Shown here: piece after piece, positions 25,321-34,235 of the stretch
How positions within the stretch are numbered: position 1 is the first letter of the stretch
Layout of the letters: the number at the start of each line of letters is the position of its first letter
Assembly: GCF_000016525.1 (NCBI RefSeq)
Contig: NC_009515.1
Coordinates: 335,001 to 399,000, forward strand
Reading direction: 5' to 3'
DNA length: 64,000 bases
Source: Methanobrevibacter smithii ATCC 35061
GTDB lineage: Archaea; Methanobacteriota; Methanobacteria; Methanobacteriales; Methanobacteriaceae
Position numbers and translations under genes: made by a program
Notes under the pieces: generated by a model
Databases searched by the model: none
The model's input: only the letters and a program-made list of their open reading frames with translations
What the model was told of the DNA's origin: nothing

Positions 25321-26541
25321 TTAAGTAGTATATTCAGCATTGATTTTCACATAATCATAACTTAAATCACAGCCCCAAGCTGTAGCTTCACCATCACCTT
25401 TATTAAGATCAACATTTACAATGACCTCTTCTCCGAGCATGATTTTCTCAGCTCTTAAAAGATTATCAGTTCCTTCAAAAGCAAGAATTTCACCATCTTT
25501 TACAAGGTCAACTTCATCTTGTTTATTAGCTATAGCTATTGTTACTGTATCTGCACTTACATCTGCTCCGGAATAACCGATTGCTGAGACTATCCTTCCC
25601 CAATTTGGATCACCACCAAATACGGCAGATTTAAATAAAGGAGAAGTTACAATTGCCTTAGCTGCCAATCTGGCTTCATCAATATTTTTAGCTCCATAAA
25701 TATTTGCTTCAATAACCTTAGATGCACCTTCACCATCTTTAACCATTTTTTTAGCCAAATCAATACAAAGATACTCAAGGGCTTCCTGGAAATTCGGATC
25801 AATTTCACCGTCATTGACTATATTGACTCCAGACGCCTTATTTGCCATGAGCAAACAGGTATCATTTGTACTCTCATCACCATCAACAACGATCATGTTA
25901 AAACTTTTATTTGCAGCTTTTTTAAGAGCTTTATTAATATATTTACTTTCCATTACTCCATCAGTTACAATAAATGACAGCATGGTTCCCATATTTGGAG
26001 CAATCATTCCGCTGCCTTTTGTAATTCCTGCAATTTTTACTTTTTCACCATTAGTTAATGTGACTTCCAATGCACACTGTTTTGGAATTTTATCAGTAGT
26101 CATAATGGCATTTGCAGCTGCCAATGAATCTTCCGGTTTGTTTCCAAGACTGGAAAATACTTTAGAAGCCACACCAGTTATAACATCAAGAGGCATTTTA
26201 CGGCCAATAACCCCAGTTGAAGAAATAGCTATTTCTCCTTTAGGAATATTCAGCTCTTTAGAAACCAGTTCAACTAATGATTCACAATCTTCAATTCCCT
26301 GATTGCCTGTAAAACAATTAGCATTTCCACTATTAACAAATACTGCTGAAACTTTTCCTTTTTCAACTACCTTTTTAGTATATATTACAGGAGCAGCCAC
26401 TATTTTATTTGATGTAAATACTGCTGAAGCATCACTATTTTCACTTACAATAACTGCAACACCATATTTTCCTTCTTTAGCACCTGCCACTTTAAGATTA
26501 TCAATAACTGACAATCCACCATCAAGTTCTTTAAATATCAT
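25321..26541 (-). CDS. argJ: Glutamate N-acetyltransferase ArgJ
   Basis: ArgJ moves the acetyl group from N-acetylornithine to glutamate; bifunctional forms also use acetyl-CoA. The 406-residue precursor has the self-cleavage site in KGSGMIAPNMGTMLSF, where the Thr becomes the N-terminal nucleophile of the beta chain. Other family segments are VFVNSGNANCFTG, SSTGVIGRKMP and GDPNWGRIVSAIGYSG. The length is typical. A GGAAG motif precedes the ATG. It may be the last gene of the run that begins with the NYN nuclease gene, or it may have its own promoter. Confidence 0.95.
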   Translation of the reverse strand: MIFKELDGGLSVIDNLKVAGAKEGKYGVAVIVSENSDASAVFTSNKIVAAPVIYTKKVVEKGKVSAVFVNSGNANCFTGNQGIEDCESLVELVSKELNIPKGEIAISSTGVIGRKMPLDVITGVASKVFSSLGNKPEDSLAAANAIMTTDKIPKQCALEVTLTNGEKVKIAGITKGSGMIAPNMGTMLSFIVTDGVMESKYINKALKKAANKSFNMIVVDGDESTNDTCLLMANKASGVNIVNDGEIDPNFQEALEYLCIDLAKKMVKDGEGASKVIEANIYGAKNIDEARLAAKAIVTSPLFKSAVFGGDPNWGRIVSAIGYSGADVSADTVTIAIANKQDEVDLVKDGEILAFEGTDNLLRAEKIMLGEEVIVNVDLNKGDGEATAWGCDLSYDYVKINAEYTT

Positions 26542-26564
26542 ATTACTTCCTTACAAAAAATAAA

Positions 26565-26834
26565 TTAATAATCATCCGAATAATCCAAGTTTGATTCACC
26601 TTTTTCAAGGTAATTTGATTCATCCTTCTCTGAATCGTAAGCAAGATCATCATTTGTATCGGTTAAGTTTGTAGTCATTTCATGAGTAACATTCTCAATG
26701 TGAGTTGTGTTGTTAGCCACATCAGCACCATCATCTGAAATAACCATAGATACACCAATGCCAGCACCTACACAAAATGCAATTAATGCTATAATCATAA
26801 ACACAACAAGTGTTCCATCGTTTTTAGACGTCAC
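26565..26834 (-). CDS. Small membrane-anchored acidic protein
   Basis: The 89-residue protein has one membrane helix (about 9-32) followed by an acidic, Asn/Thr-rich tail with several N-glycosylation sequons (NNT, NVT, NLT). Only a short Lys/Asn-containing segment lies inside, so the tail is probably outside the cell. The start is GTG with AAGGG upstream. It lies between the palm-domain gene and argJ on the same strand. I do not recognise the family. Confidence 0.55.
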   Translation of the reverse strand: MTSKNDGTLVVFMIIALIAFCVGAGIGVSMVISDDGADVANNTTHIENVTHEMTTNLTDTNDDLAYDSEKDESNYLEKGESNLDYSDDY

Positions 26835-26885
26835 TTTAATCCCTTTCTTTTAATTATTTTTTAATAAACTACTATTATTTAAACA

Positions 26886-28088
26886 TTAAGACAATACTGC
26901 ATAAATAAGTGCCAATACTATTCCAACAAAACCAAACATTCCTAAACCAAATATGGATAAAACATACACAAATATAAACACAAATGCAAATATTCCAATC
27001 AATTTGCCTTTTTGATTTTCAATTAAATCTATAATTGTCCTTGAAAATTCAGAAGGAATATTGTAAGCATATAACCCGTTAGCCAATTCAAATACAACCA
27101 GTGATAATGGAGATGATGAATTTAAACTATCTACCAATTGAGCCCTTTCACCAGCTTCCCTTCTACTTCTGCCAATTCCTGCTCTGATTTTTGCACCATT
27201 ATCTAAAGCAAACCATGCAGAATCAAGCCCTGCACGAATAGCCAAATCTTTTGATGGGAATCTGGCTATAAAATCATCTCCCCCTTCACGATAACCTTCT
27301 AATTCTCCTTCACACTCGGTTTCAATGAAATTTTTAATTCCTGTCATCAATTCAACAAGCTTATTTCTACCATTTTTACTGATAAAGCCTGTTGAATCTA
27401 TTAAATCAATGAACAAATAATTTTGAAATTCTTTAGGTTTGGACTGCATTAGTTTAAACGGTTCGTCAAACACAAGTGCATATTCACCACCAAGTTTGGT
27501 AAATGCAACACCTGGGAAATTTCCAACATTCTGAGTGTAATTAATTGACCTCTCAATAGAAGCAGCTCCGGTCATACCTACTGCAGAAATAATTGGAACT
27601 CCTTCTTCCAGCCCTATTCCGATAATTTCAATAGCCACCCTTATTGCATCATTTTTACTTAACATTCTTGCAACAAGTTCTGTAGAGCTCTTTTCAACTA
27701 TCAATCCTTTCTCATTTTCAATGATTTTTACAAGTATATTAATTAAATTAGATGGATGAGGGAGCTCGACATAGAAGTAACGGTCACTACCCATAATAAT
27801 GTTACTTACAAGTGCATATTCTTCAACTTTATTTTCGGCTGCTTTCAGTTCATAAAAATTATAGTTTTCCGGGAGATTTTCTACACCAACATCCCGCTTA
27901 AGATTTTCTAAAATACTTTCAGATGTAATTTCGGCTTTTTCAAGTTCAAAAAGAATAGTTTGAGTATAATTAAATAGCTCAACATACTCTGTTTCAACAG
28001 AATTTGTTGGAAAAAACTTAGTTCCAACACTAATTGGATTAAGTTTTGTAGATAGCTTAATAAGTTCTTTAGTTAAGCTATTAACCAT
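26886..28088 (-). CDS. Tandem palm-domain (cyclase/GGDEF-like) membrane protein
   Basis: The 400-residue protein ends in two membrane helices (about 364-399). Residues 222-305 look like a nucleotide-cyclase-type palm domain: FIDLIDSTGFI (226-236) carries the metal aspartates, GGDDF (269-273) lies in the active-site turn, and RAGIGRSRREAGERAQ resembles the conserved end helix. The N-terminal half (about 100-195) has a matching end (VPIISAVGMTGAASIERS) but no GGDD, so it may be a degenerate second copy. GTP cyclohydrolase III has a similar tandem palm layout. It may make or cleave a guanine nucleotide at the membrane. It overlaps the NYN nuclease gene by 8 nt, with AGGAGG inside that gene. Confidence 0.6.
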   Translation of the reverse strand: MVNSLTKELIKLSTKLNPISVGTKFFPTNSVETEYVELFNYTQTILFELEKAEITSESILENLKRDVGVENLPENYNFYELKAAENKVEEYALVSNIIMGSDRYFYVELPHPSNLINILVKIIENEKGLIVEKSSTELVARMLSKNDAIRVAIEIIGIGLEEGVPIISAVGMTGAASIERSINYTQNVGNFPGVAFTKLGGEYALVFDEPFKLMQSKPKEFQNYLFIDLIDSTGFISKNGRNKLVELMTGIKNFIETECEGELEGYREGGDDFIARFPSKDLAIRAGLDSAWFALDNGAKIRAGIGRSRREAGERAQLVDSLNSSSPLSLVVFELANGLYAYNIPSEFSRTIIDLIENQKGKLIGIFAFVFIFVYVLSIFGLGMFGFVGIVLALIYAVLS

Positions 28089-29106
28089 CCAAACTTCCTC
28101 CTTTTTCTAGCTCAATCTCAAAATCTCCAGGTTTCTCCAAAAGCATATCTGGTTTAACAGAAACAAATGGAAATTTCCAAGATCCGAGCCTTCCGGCTAT
28201 AGTGCTGGCAATGTTTCTTGAATTTTTCTTAATGAATACTTCATCATGAGTACTTACGCGAACCAAAACATTATAAGGAGCATGTTCTGTAACTTCATCA
28301 GCCAGCATTATATTTAACTCAAAAGTGCCAGGTCTGGTAAATAAATCATTACGAACAGCTATCAATGGTTTTTTCTCAAGTCTTAACCTGTCAGCAACAG
28401 TAACAGAAATATTACCTGCATTTTTAACAGCTAATTTGTAATCCTTTGGATGGACCAATACGAAAATAACATAAGGAGCAGCCACTTCCACATCATCAAC
28501 CATGTCCACAATCTTGTTAAACATAGGTATTTTTGAAAAGACCTTTTCTAATTTAGAACTGGTGTCATTATCATTATCTATACGGATAATTGCCTGTTTA
28601 GCAATGTTTAATGGTGAAATTTCCAAACCTTCTTTTCCGGTATAAACTTCCCATCTTTTGAAGTTTAATTCTTTGATAATCTCATCAGATATGTGCTGCA
28701 AAATGTTTTTATCCTTTTTAGGTGATTTAGGTTTCCCAAATGTAACTCTGCCATTTTCTATTACAAAAGGAATCCTCATAGAATTAATATTTTTAAATTC
28801 AGCAGCATAGTCTCTGAATTTGTCATTAGATAAAATTTTAGCTTTTTCATTATGGGCTATATTGAGAATAAAATGATCAGCATCATTACCTGCCGGAACT
28901 TCCTCTACATTTTCACTTTCCAACAGTTTTTCAAATTTTTCTTTATCATCAATGTCATGACGTAGTGATGCATCAGCAATTATTACAAATTCATCACCAC
29001 TTTCTTCTAAAGATTTAACCGCAGCTAAAATATTGGACATTTGAGGCTGTGAATTTTCATTTTTTGTACTATATGCAACATTTGAAGCATCAACAACAAC
29101 TTTCAC
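28081..29106 (-). CDS. NYN/PIN-like ribonuclease domain protein
   Basis: The 341-residue protein begins with a NYN (Zc3h12a-like, PIN-fold) nuclease domain. The first strand carries an Asp (VVVDASNVAYS), and further acids appear in IIADASLRHD and AGNDADHFILN, with KILSNDKFRDY completing the pocket (about residues 1-110). The rest has repeated ADRLR/AGRLG segments (VTVADRLRLEKKPLI and IASTIAGRLGSWKFP), suggesting duplicated domains of unknown kind. It is predicted to cut RNA. The start is GTG with GGTGAT upstream. The gene overlaps the palm-domain gene, implying that the products work together. Confidence 0.7.
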   Translation of the reverse strand: MKVVVDASNVAYSTKNENSQPQMSNILAAVKSLEESGDEFVIIADASLRHDIDDKEKFEKLLESENVEEVPAGNDADHFILNIAHNEKAKILSNDKFRDYAAEFKNINSMRIPFVIENGRVTFGKPKSPKKDKNILQHISDEIIKELNFKRWEVYTGKEGLEISPLNIAKQAIIRIDNDNDTSSKLEKVFSKIPMFNKIVDMVDDVEVAAPYVIFVLVHPKDYKLAVKNAGNISVTVADRLRLEKKPLIAVRNDLFTRPGTFELNIMLADEVTEHAPYNVLVRVSTHDEVFIKKNSRNIASTIAGRLGSWKFPFVSVKPDMLLEKPGDFEIELEKGGSLDG

Positions 29107-29180
29107 ATTATCACCTAAAATCTATTTAATTAATATTATATTATTTGTAAATTGTATATTTAAATTTAATTAAGAGTTAA

Positions 29181-29924
29181 CTAAATGCTATTTCTCGGAT
29201 ATTCTCCAAATAAAAACCTTTCTCCATCAACTTTATTAAGAAATATCCTAATTGTATCTTCAGTAATTTCATATACATTATATGAATTTTTATCATCTCC
29301 TCTAAGTTTATTAGAAGATAATGATCCCGCATTAACAAACAGAGTATTATTCATTTTCCAGATATTTGGAACATGCTTGTGTCCTGCAAGTACCAAATCA
29401 ACTTCATGGTCAGTTAATGTTTTAAGAACATCTCCTGCATCAGTTAATACATTACGTTCCCTACCTGTTTTTGGAATAGGAATTACATGATGATGAAGAG
29501 CCACAATACTAAATAACTCCTCAATAACACATTGGTCTAACTGATGTTCCATCCAAAGATGCTGTGGCCTACCAACATTTCCACTGGATATGTCTGGAGA
29601 ACTGCTGTCTAATCCTATAACCACAAATTCATCATCTTTTGTAAGTTTCCAGCTACATTCCCCTATTAACTCTTCAAAAGTTTCATAACCCAAATTACGG
29701 GCATCATGGTTTCCAGGTACTGCAAATAATGGTGCATCAAACATCTCCAAATATTTGGTAGCTTGGATAAATTCACTATAATAACCATTATTAGTCAAAT
29801 CACCTGTTAATATTATCATGTCCGGATTTATGGCATTTATTTCAGCTACAGCCTTTATAAAAACATCTTCTTCAAATCCCAATTCACTAATATGTAAATC
29901 AGAAATATGTACAATAAGAGGCAT
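29181..29924 (-). CDS. Calcineurin-like metallophosphoesterase
   Basis: The 247-residue protein has the five metallophosphoesterase motifs: HISDLHISE, GDLTNNG, VPGNHDARN, ALHHHV and AGHKHVPN. It is close to the Icc/CpdA group, which hydrolyses phosphodiesters, including cyclic nucleotides in some members. The substrate is unknown. It starts 9 nt after the NAC stop codon and lies just upstream of the NYN and palm-domain genes. A phosphodiesterase next to a possible nucleotide-making enzyme is suggestive but unproven. Confidence 0.85.
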   Translation of the reverse strand: MPLIVHISDLHISELGFEEDVFIKAVAEINAINPDMIILTGDLTNNGYYSEFIQATKYLEMFDAPLFAVPGNHDARNLGYETFEELIGECSWKLTKDDEFVVIGLDSSSPDISSGNVGRPQHLWMEHQLDQCVIEELFSIVALHHHVIPIPKTGRERNVLTDAGDVLKTLTDHEVDLVLAGHKHVPNIWKMNNTLFVNAGSLSSNKLRGDDKNSYNVYEITEDTIRIFLNKVDGERFLFGEYPRNSI

Positions 29925-29933
29925 ATTATTATC

Positions 29934-30284
29934 CTATTGATTTAATTTTAAGATAGCTTCTGCAAGATCACCATTAGTATCTTCCAAAGCTGCTTTTGCT
30001 TCATCTTCAGATACATTTGCTTGATTAGCTACCATTTCAATATCTTCATCAGGAATAACAAGTTCTTCATCAATTGCTACTTCATGTGCTTTACCGGTTA
30101 CTTGATAAGTTTCCTGACCCATTACATTCATCAAACTTACTTCAGCATTTGGAATGACTAATTCTTTATCTTCTAAACGGATAATGACTTCTTTGACTCC
30201 TTTAAGATCTTTCATATCCATTCCCATCTTTTTCATTTGTCTTTCCATTTTTTTCATCTGCTTTGCATTCATACCAGGTATCAT
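29934..30284 (-). CDS. nac: Nascent polypeptide-associated complex protein (NAC)
   Basis: The archaeal NAC homodimer binds nascent chains at the ribosome. The 116-residue protein has the Met/Lys-rich N-terminus (MKKMERQMKKMGMDMKDL), the NAC beta-sandwich (about 30-75) and a C-terminal UBA domain (ANQANVSEDEAKAALEDTNG and AEAILKL). The length and domains are typical. The ATG is preceded by GAGGA. Confidence 0.93.
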   Translation of the reverse strand: MIPGMNAKQMKKMERQMKKMGMDMKDLKGVKEVIIRLEDKELVIPNAEVSLMNVMGQETYQVTGKAHEVAIDEELVIPDEDIEMVANQANVSEDEAKAALEDTNGDLAEAILKLNQ

Positions 30285-30441
30285 AATACTGTCCTCATTA
30301 ATTTAATATTAGTAATTAGTTATATCTTTCAATATTATTAAAATTAATTATAGAATTCAAAATTATACAAACATAACCTTTATTTATACCAAGTATATAA
30401 GATAAACTGTTTAACGAACATTAAATACTGGGGGATAAATT

Positions 30442-31866
30442 ATGAAAGTTCTGTTTGTTAACCCACCGCAAACGGCCTCAAAATATAAATTTATGGGAGT
30501 AATAGCACCACCATTAGGTATTGCATATATGGCTGGAGTACTGCAAGAAAACAATATTGATGTTGAAATACTTGATGCATCTGCAGAAGATATGGATTTT
30601 AAAGATGTTGAAAAGGAATTACTTAAAAGAAAACCAGATTTAGTGGCATTGACTGCCCTTACTCCAACAATAGGAAGAGCACTTGAAACTGCACAGGTAG
30701 TTAAAGAAACCCTTCCCGACGCAATAGTTGTAATGGGGGGATATCATCCTACATTTAATTTCATAGAAACCCTTGAAGATGAAAATGTAGATATCGTAAT
30801 CAGAGGTGAAGGAGAATACATCATGTTAAATCTGGTGCAGGCTCTGGAAAATCAAAGCAGTCTGCATGATGTTAAAGGAATTGTATTTGAAGACAAAAAC
30901 TCAAAAGAAATTGTAGTAAATCCTGAAGCTCCATTGATACAAGATCTAGACGAACTTCCTTTTCCGGCACTAAACTTATTGCCAATGAAAAAATACCGTT
31001 TATTGGACATGGATACCCATATGACAACTATGATTACAACCAGAGGATGTCCTATGCAGTGTTCATTTTGCTCATCAGCTGCAATGCACGGAAAAAAAAT
31101 TAGGGAAAGAAGCGTAGAAAACATTGTTGATGAAATAGAATATCTAAAAACAAATTATGATATTGACACAATTGCATTTATGGATGACACCTTCACTTTG
31201 AAAAAACGGAAAGTAATGGCTATTTGTGATGAGATATTAAAAAGAAATATTGAAATCATGTGGGGCTGCACATCACGTGTAGACACTCTAGATGAAAAAC
31301 TTCTGAAAAAAATGAAAGAAGCAGGCTGCATTACAATATTTATAGGAGTGGAATCAGCAGACCAACAACAACTGGACAATATGTGCAAAAACACTACAAT
31401 TGCAAAAATTGAAAATGCATTTAAAATTGCACATAAGCTAAAAATAAGAACAATAGCTTCAGTAGCTTTAGGTATGCCTGGAGATACCAAAGAAATCATG
31501 AACAAAACAGTTAAATTTGTCCATAAACTTAAACCGAATTATGCAATATACAGTTTAGCAACCCCATATCCAGGAACAAGATTCTATAAAGAAGCTTTTG
31601 AAAAAAATCTTATAAAAATAAAAGATTGGTCCAAATATACATTAATAACTCCAATTTTAGAAACAATAGACTGTTCTTTAAATGATATGAGAAAAATTCA
31701 AGCAAAAGCATTTATGAAATTTTATTTAAGGCCACATTATATAATAAGACAATTTTTACAAGACGGCCCTTACCTTTTAAAAACAATCTTTGGAGTAATA
31801 AAAACTGCACTGTCAAAAACTCCTAAAAATACCGATTACAATAAAAGAGAATTAAAAAATATGTAA
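30442..31866 (+). CDS. B12-binding-domain radical SAM protein
   Basis: The 474-residue protein has an N-terminal B12-binding-like Rossmann domain (VNPPQTASKYKFM, then APPLGIAYMAGVL; about 1-140). The radical SAM barrel follows with the cluster motif CPMQCSFC (near residue 200), GVESADQQQL and GMPGDTKE. It belongs to the large class B methyltransferase/cyclase group (BchE-like). The substrate cannot be read. The C-terminal 90 residues are basic and aromatic (FYLRPHYIIRQFL), which fits a membrane-lipid substrate, but that is a guess. A strong GGGGGAT precedes the ATG. It is monocistronic. Confidence 0.82.
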   Translation: MKVLFVNPPQTASKYKFMGVIAPPLGIAYMAGVLQENNIDVEILDASAEDMDFKDVEKELLKRKPDLVALTALTPTIGRALETAQVVKETLPDAIVVMGGYHPTFNFIETLEDENVDIVIRGEGEYIMLNLVQALENQSSLHDVKGIVFEDKNSKEIVVNPEAPLIQDLDELPFPALNLLPMKKYRLLDMDTHMTTMITTRGCPMQCSFCSSAAMHGKKIRERSVENIVDEIEYLKTNYDIDTIAFMDDTFTLKKRKVMAICDEILKRNIEIMWGCTSRVDTLDEKLLKKMKEAGCITIFIGVESADQQQLDNMCKNTTIAKIENAFKIAHKLKIRTIASVALGMPGDTKEIMNKTVKFVHKLKPNYAIYSLATPYPGTRFYKEAFEKNLIKIKDWSKYTLITPILETIDCSLNDMRKIQAKAFMKFYLRPHYIIRQFLQDGPYLLKTIFGVIKTALSKTPKNTDYNKRELKNM

Positions 31867-32394
31867 TTTTTAAAAATAAGTTTTTTGGTGAACATTAACT
31901 AAACCAAATTACATATTTTTTATCAATACCAGTAATAAAATAGTTTAAAATAATTTTCAATGGAGATTTAAATTTAAGAAATGTGTTTAAATTTTCTAAC
32001 CTAATGGTTAATTGGGAGGTAATGTTAATTGTATTTATTGTCAATTGGGGGAAAATAATTAAACTATTTTTTACCAGCATTTAAAATAAGAAATAATTAT
32101 CAAGACTTTGTTAACTACATTAAACACCATAAAATTGAAATTAATGTTTGAATTAGTTAAGGGGATTTTTCAATTTTTCGTCAGAATGTCGTACAATAAT
32201 TAATTTTTAGTATTGGCACTAATAATTAGCAGAAACTTTAATAACCGCTTAATATAACCAACAGCCCTGAAATAATTATCACTTACGGAACAATGTAATA
32301 TATAGTTTACATTGTGTAATATATCCTTTACATCTTATGACATATATATTTTACTATTTTGAAAAAATGAAAAAATAAAAAAAGAGAATGGATA
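31867..32394. other. Intergenic stretch with a repeated dyad
   Basis: There is no supported gene in these 528 bases between two convergent transcripts. A 61-codon minus frame near 32080-31895 has no ribosome binding site and unusual composition. The notable element is the tandem dyad at 32294-32333, listed separately. Confidence 0.5.
32294..32333. repeat. Two 19-bp direct repeats with internal dyad
   Basis: The unit TGTAATATAT(AG/CC)TTTACAT occurs at 32294-32312 and 32315-32333, exactly 21 bp apart, that is two helical turns. Each unit is itself symmetric (TGTAA with TTACA). This layout is typical of a paired operator, yet both flanking genes point toward it. Confidence 0.45.
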
Positions 32395-32508
32395 TTAATA
32401 ATCTCTATTCCAATACACAATCCCGTAGACTACGCATAACAAAGTGGATAAAATGATTAATACATAAACACCCCAAATCCAAGGGTCTTCAATTCCTAAA
32501 ACCATCAT
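32395..32508 (-). CDS. Symporter small accessory protein (37 aa)
   Basis: A 37-codon frame starts at an ATG that overlaps the symporter stop codon (ATGA). The product starts MMVLGIEDPWIWGVYVLIIL, continues STLLCVVYG and ends IVYWNRDY, a single membrane helix. Very small one-helix proteins encoded right after sodium/solute symporters are a known accessory type. The overlap and AAGTGAGG upstream support coupled translation. It probably stabilises or regulates the transporter. Confidence 0.8.
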   Translation of the reverse strand: MMVLGIEDPWIWGVYVLIILSTLLCVVYGIVYWNRDY

Positions 32509-34118
32509 TGTACCTCACTTCCTTTGTTGCCAATATTTTCAAATGCCTTATCAATAACCTCTTGAGCAGGAGGTTTTGTAAGTAAACTAACAACCAATGT
32601 AAATATAGCAGAAACAGGAACAGCTATTAACATTACATCAATATAAGGCCATGGCATGGCCGGCAATAAAGTTGCACAACCAAATATTGCTTTACACAAT
32701 CCTAAACCTTTAGCTGTTTTTGCAAATACAAAGAGTAACCAGAATAAACTAACAAATGTTCCGGAAACAATACCTGCAATAGCACCTTTAGCAGTGATTC
32801 CTTTCCAATACAATGCTCCCAAGAACACAGGTAAAAATGCAGCCGCACAGATTTCAAAGAACAGACTTGTTCCAAGAGCAACAATACTTCCCGGAAGAGA
32901 AAATGCCAATACTAAAGCTAAAATAATAGCTATAAGAATACCAAGTCTTGTAACTGTAATTTGGTCTGATTTCTGCTTAGCTTTATTTCTTAAAGTACCA
33001 TAGATATCTACACCAAATGCAGTTCCCTGAGTATGAAGCTGGGAACTGATTGTAGACATTGCCGCTGCCAATAATGATAGCAGGAAAATATATACAAACC
33101 ATTCAGGCAATGCCATCGTAATAAATGTTGGAATAACTTTGTCAACATTTCCGCCAACAACATCTACAGCTATTTTTCCCAATTTATCAAAGAAATACAC
33201 ATTGGAAAGTGAACCTACAATATAAGCTGTAGTAGGCATTATTGCAATAAATAATCCTCCAACAAGAACTGATCTGTTTAATTCCCTGTCAGATTTAACA
33301 GTCATAAATCTTACAATCAGTTGAGGTTGAGCCAATACACCAATACCTACACCAATAAGAGTAGATGAAACCAAACTCCACCAAAACGGTGAACCCAACT
33401 CAGGGAATGTTGTCCAACCTGTTCCCCCTGTAGCTGTAGCACTAGCCGGATATAATCCCACCATATCTGTTAATGCTGTGTTTGCATGAGTTACACCACC
33501 AAGCAACCAGTAAACAAATCCAAGTAAAAATACCATTGCACAAACCATAATTACTCCCTGTAGCGCATCAGTATACATTACTCCCTTAATACCTCCAAAG
33601 AATACATAGAATGTAATTATAACTGATAAAATAAATAAGGATATTCCGAAATCAATCATTAAAGAAGATTCTAAGAATCTTGCAGCACCAATAAGAACTA
33701 CTGCTGCATAAAGCGGCATAGCACAAAATATAACTAAACCTGAGAAATAATGAATAAATTTACTATTAAAACGTTTGCCCAAGAACTCGGGAAACGTTAG
33801 GGAACCTAAACTGTGTCCCATTCTACGGGTTCTTTTACCTAAAAATACAAAAGCTATGAATACCCCAATGATTATGTTTAAAAATGCCAACCATAGAACA
33901 CTCATACCATATTCACTAGCAACTCCACCAAAACCGACAATAGCTGCAGTCGAAATAAAAGTTGCTCCATAACTTAAAGCCATGATCGCAGGATGTGTAT
34001 CCTTCCCACCAATCATGAAATCCTCTGAGGATTCTGTTCCTTTCCATGCATAATAACCTACCAATACTAAAGCAAAAATGTAGATTATAAATACAATCGC
34101 TAAAATCATAATGTCCAT
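32505..34118 (-). CDS. Sodium:solute symporter (SSS family)
   Basis: The 537-residue protein has about 13 membrane helices in the SSS (LeuT-fold) family. Recognisable parts are GGKDTHPAIMALSYGATFIS near the start, FGGIKGVMYTDALQG, and LLAAAMSTISSQLHTQGTAF in the sodium-binding region. The substrate cannot be read. Acetate, proline, pantothenate and aryl acids are all possible for this family. The divergent neighbour is a phenylacetate-CoA ligase gene, 117 bp away, and IorAB follow, so an aryl acid is a reasonable guess. GGAG lies 8 nt before the ATG, and a tiny partner gene overlaps the stop. Confidence 0.88.
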   Translation of the reverse strand: MDIMILAIVFIIYIFALVLVGYYAWKGTESSEDFMIGGKDTHPAIMALSYGATFISTAAIVGFGGVASEYGMSVLWLAFLNIIIGVFIAFVFLGKRTRRMGHSLGSLTFPEFLGKRFNSKFIHYFSGLVIFCAMPLYAAVVLIGAARFLESSLMIDFGISLFILSVIITFYVFFGGIKGVMYTDALQGVIMVCAMVFLLGFVYWLLGGVTHANTALTDMVGLYPASATATGGTGWTTFPELGSPFWWSLVSSTLIGVGIGVLAQPQLIVRFMTVKSDRELNRSVLVGGLFIAIMPTTAYIVGSLSNVYFFDKLGKIAVDVVGGNVDKVIPTFITMALPEWFVYIFLLSLLAAAMSTISSQLHTQGTAFGVDIYGTLRNKAKQKSDQITVTRLGILIAIILALVLAFSLPGSIVALGTSLFFEICAAAFLPVFLGALYWKGITAKGAIAGIVSGTFVSLFWLLFVFAKTAKGLGLCKAIFGCATLLPAMPWPYIDVMLIAVPVSAIFTLVVSLLTKPPAQEVIDKAFENIGNKGSEVQ

Positions 34119-34235
34119 AATTTAAACTCCGAATATATTAAAAAAAATTAATATATGATTAAATTTTTAATATGAATAGTTATATATAATTTTATATTAA
34201 AAAATTAGAACAAAGAAATATAATTAAGTGATACA

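Noticed and set aside
26886-28088. Cyclic di-GMP synthase (GGDEF) or CRISPR Cas10 protein
   Set aside because: The motif is GGDDF within a cyclase-like palm. There is no CRISPR array, HD domain or other cas gene nearby, and the tandem layout is closer to GTP cyclohydrolase III.
31895-32080. 61-codon minus-strand reading frame
   Set aside because: No ribosome binding site, composition unlike neighbouring proteins, and it lies in AT-rich spacer DNA.
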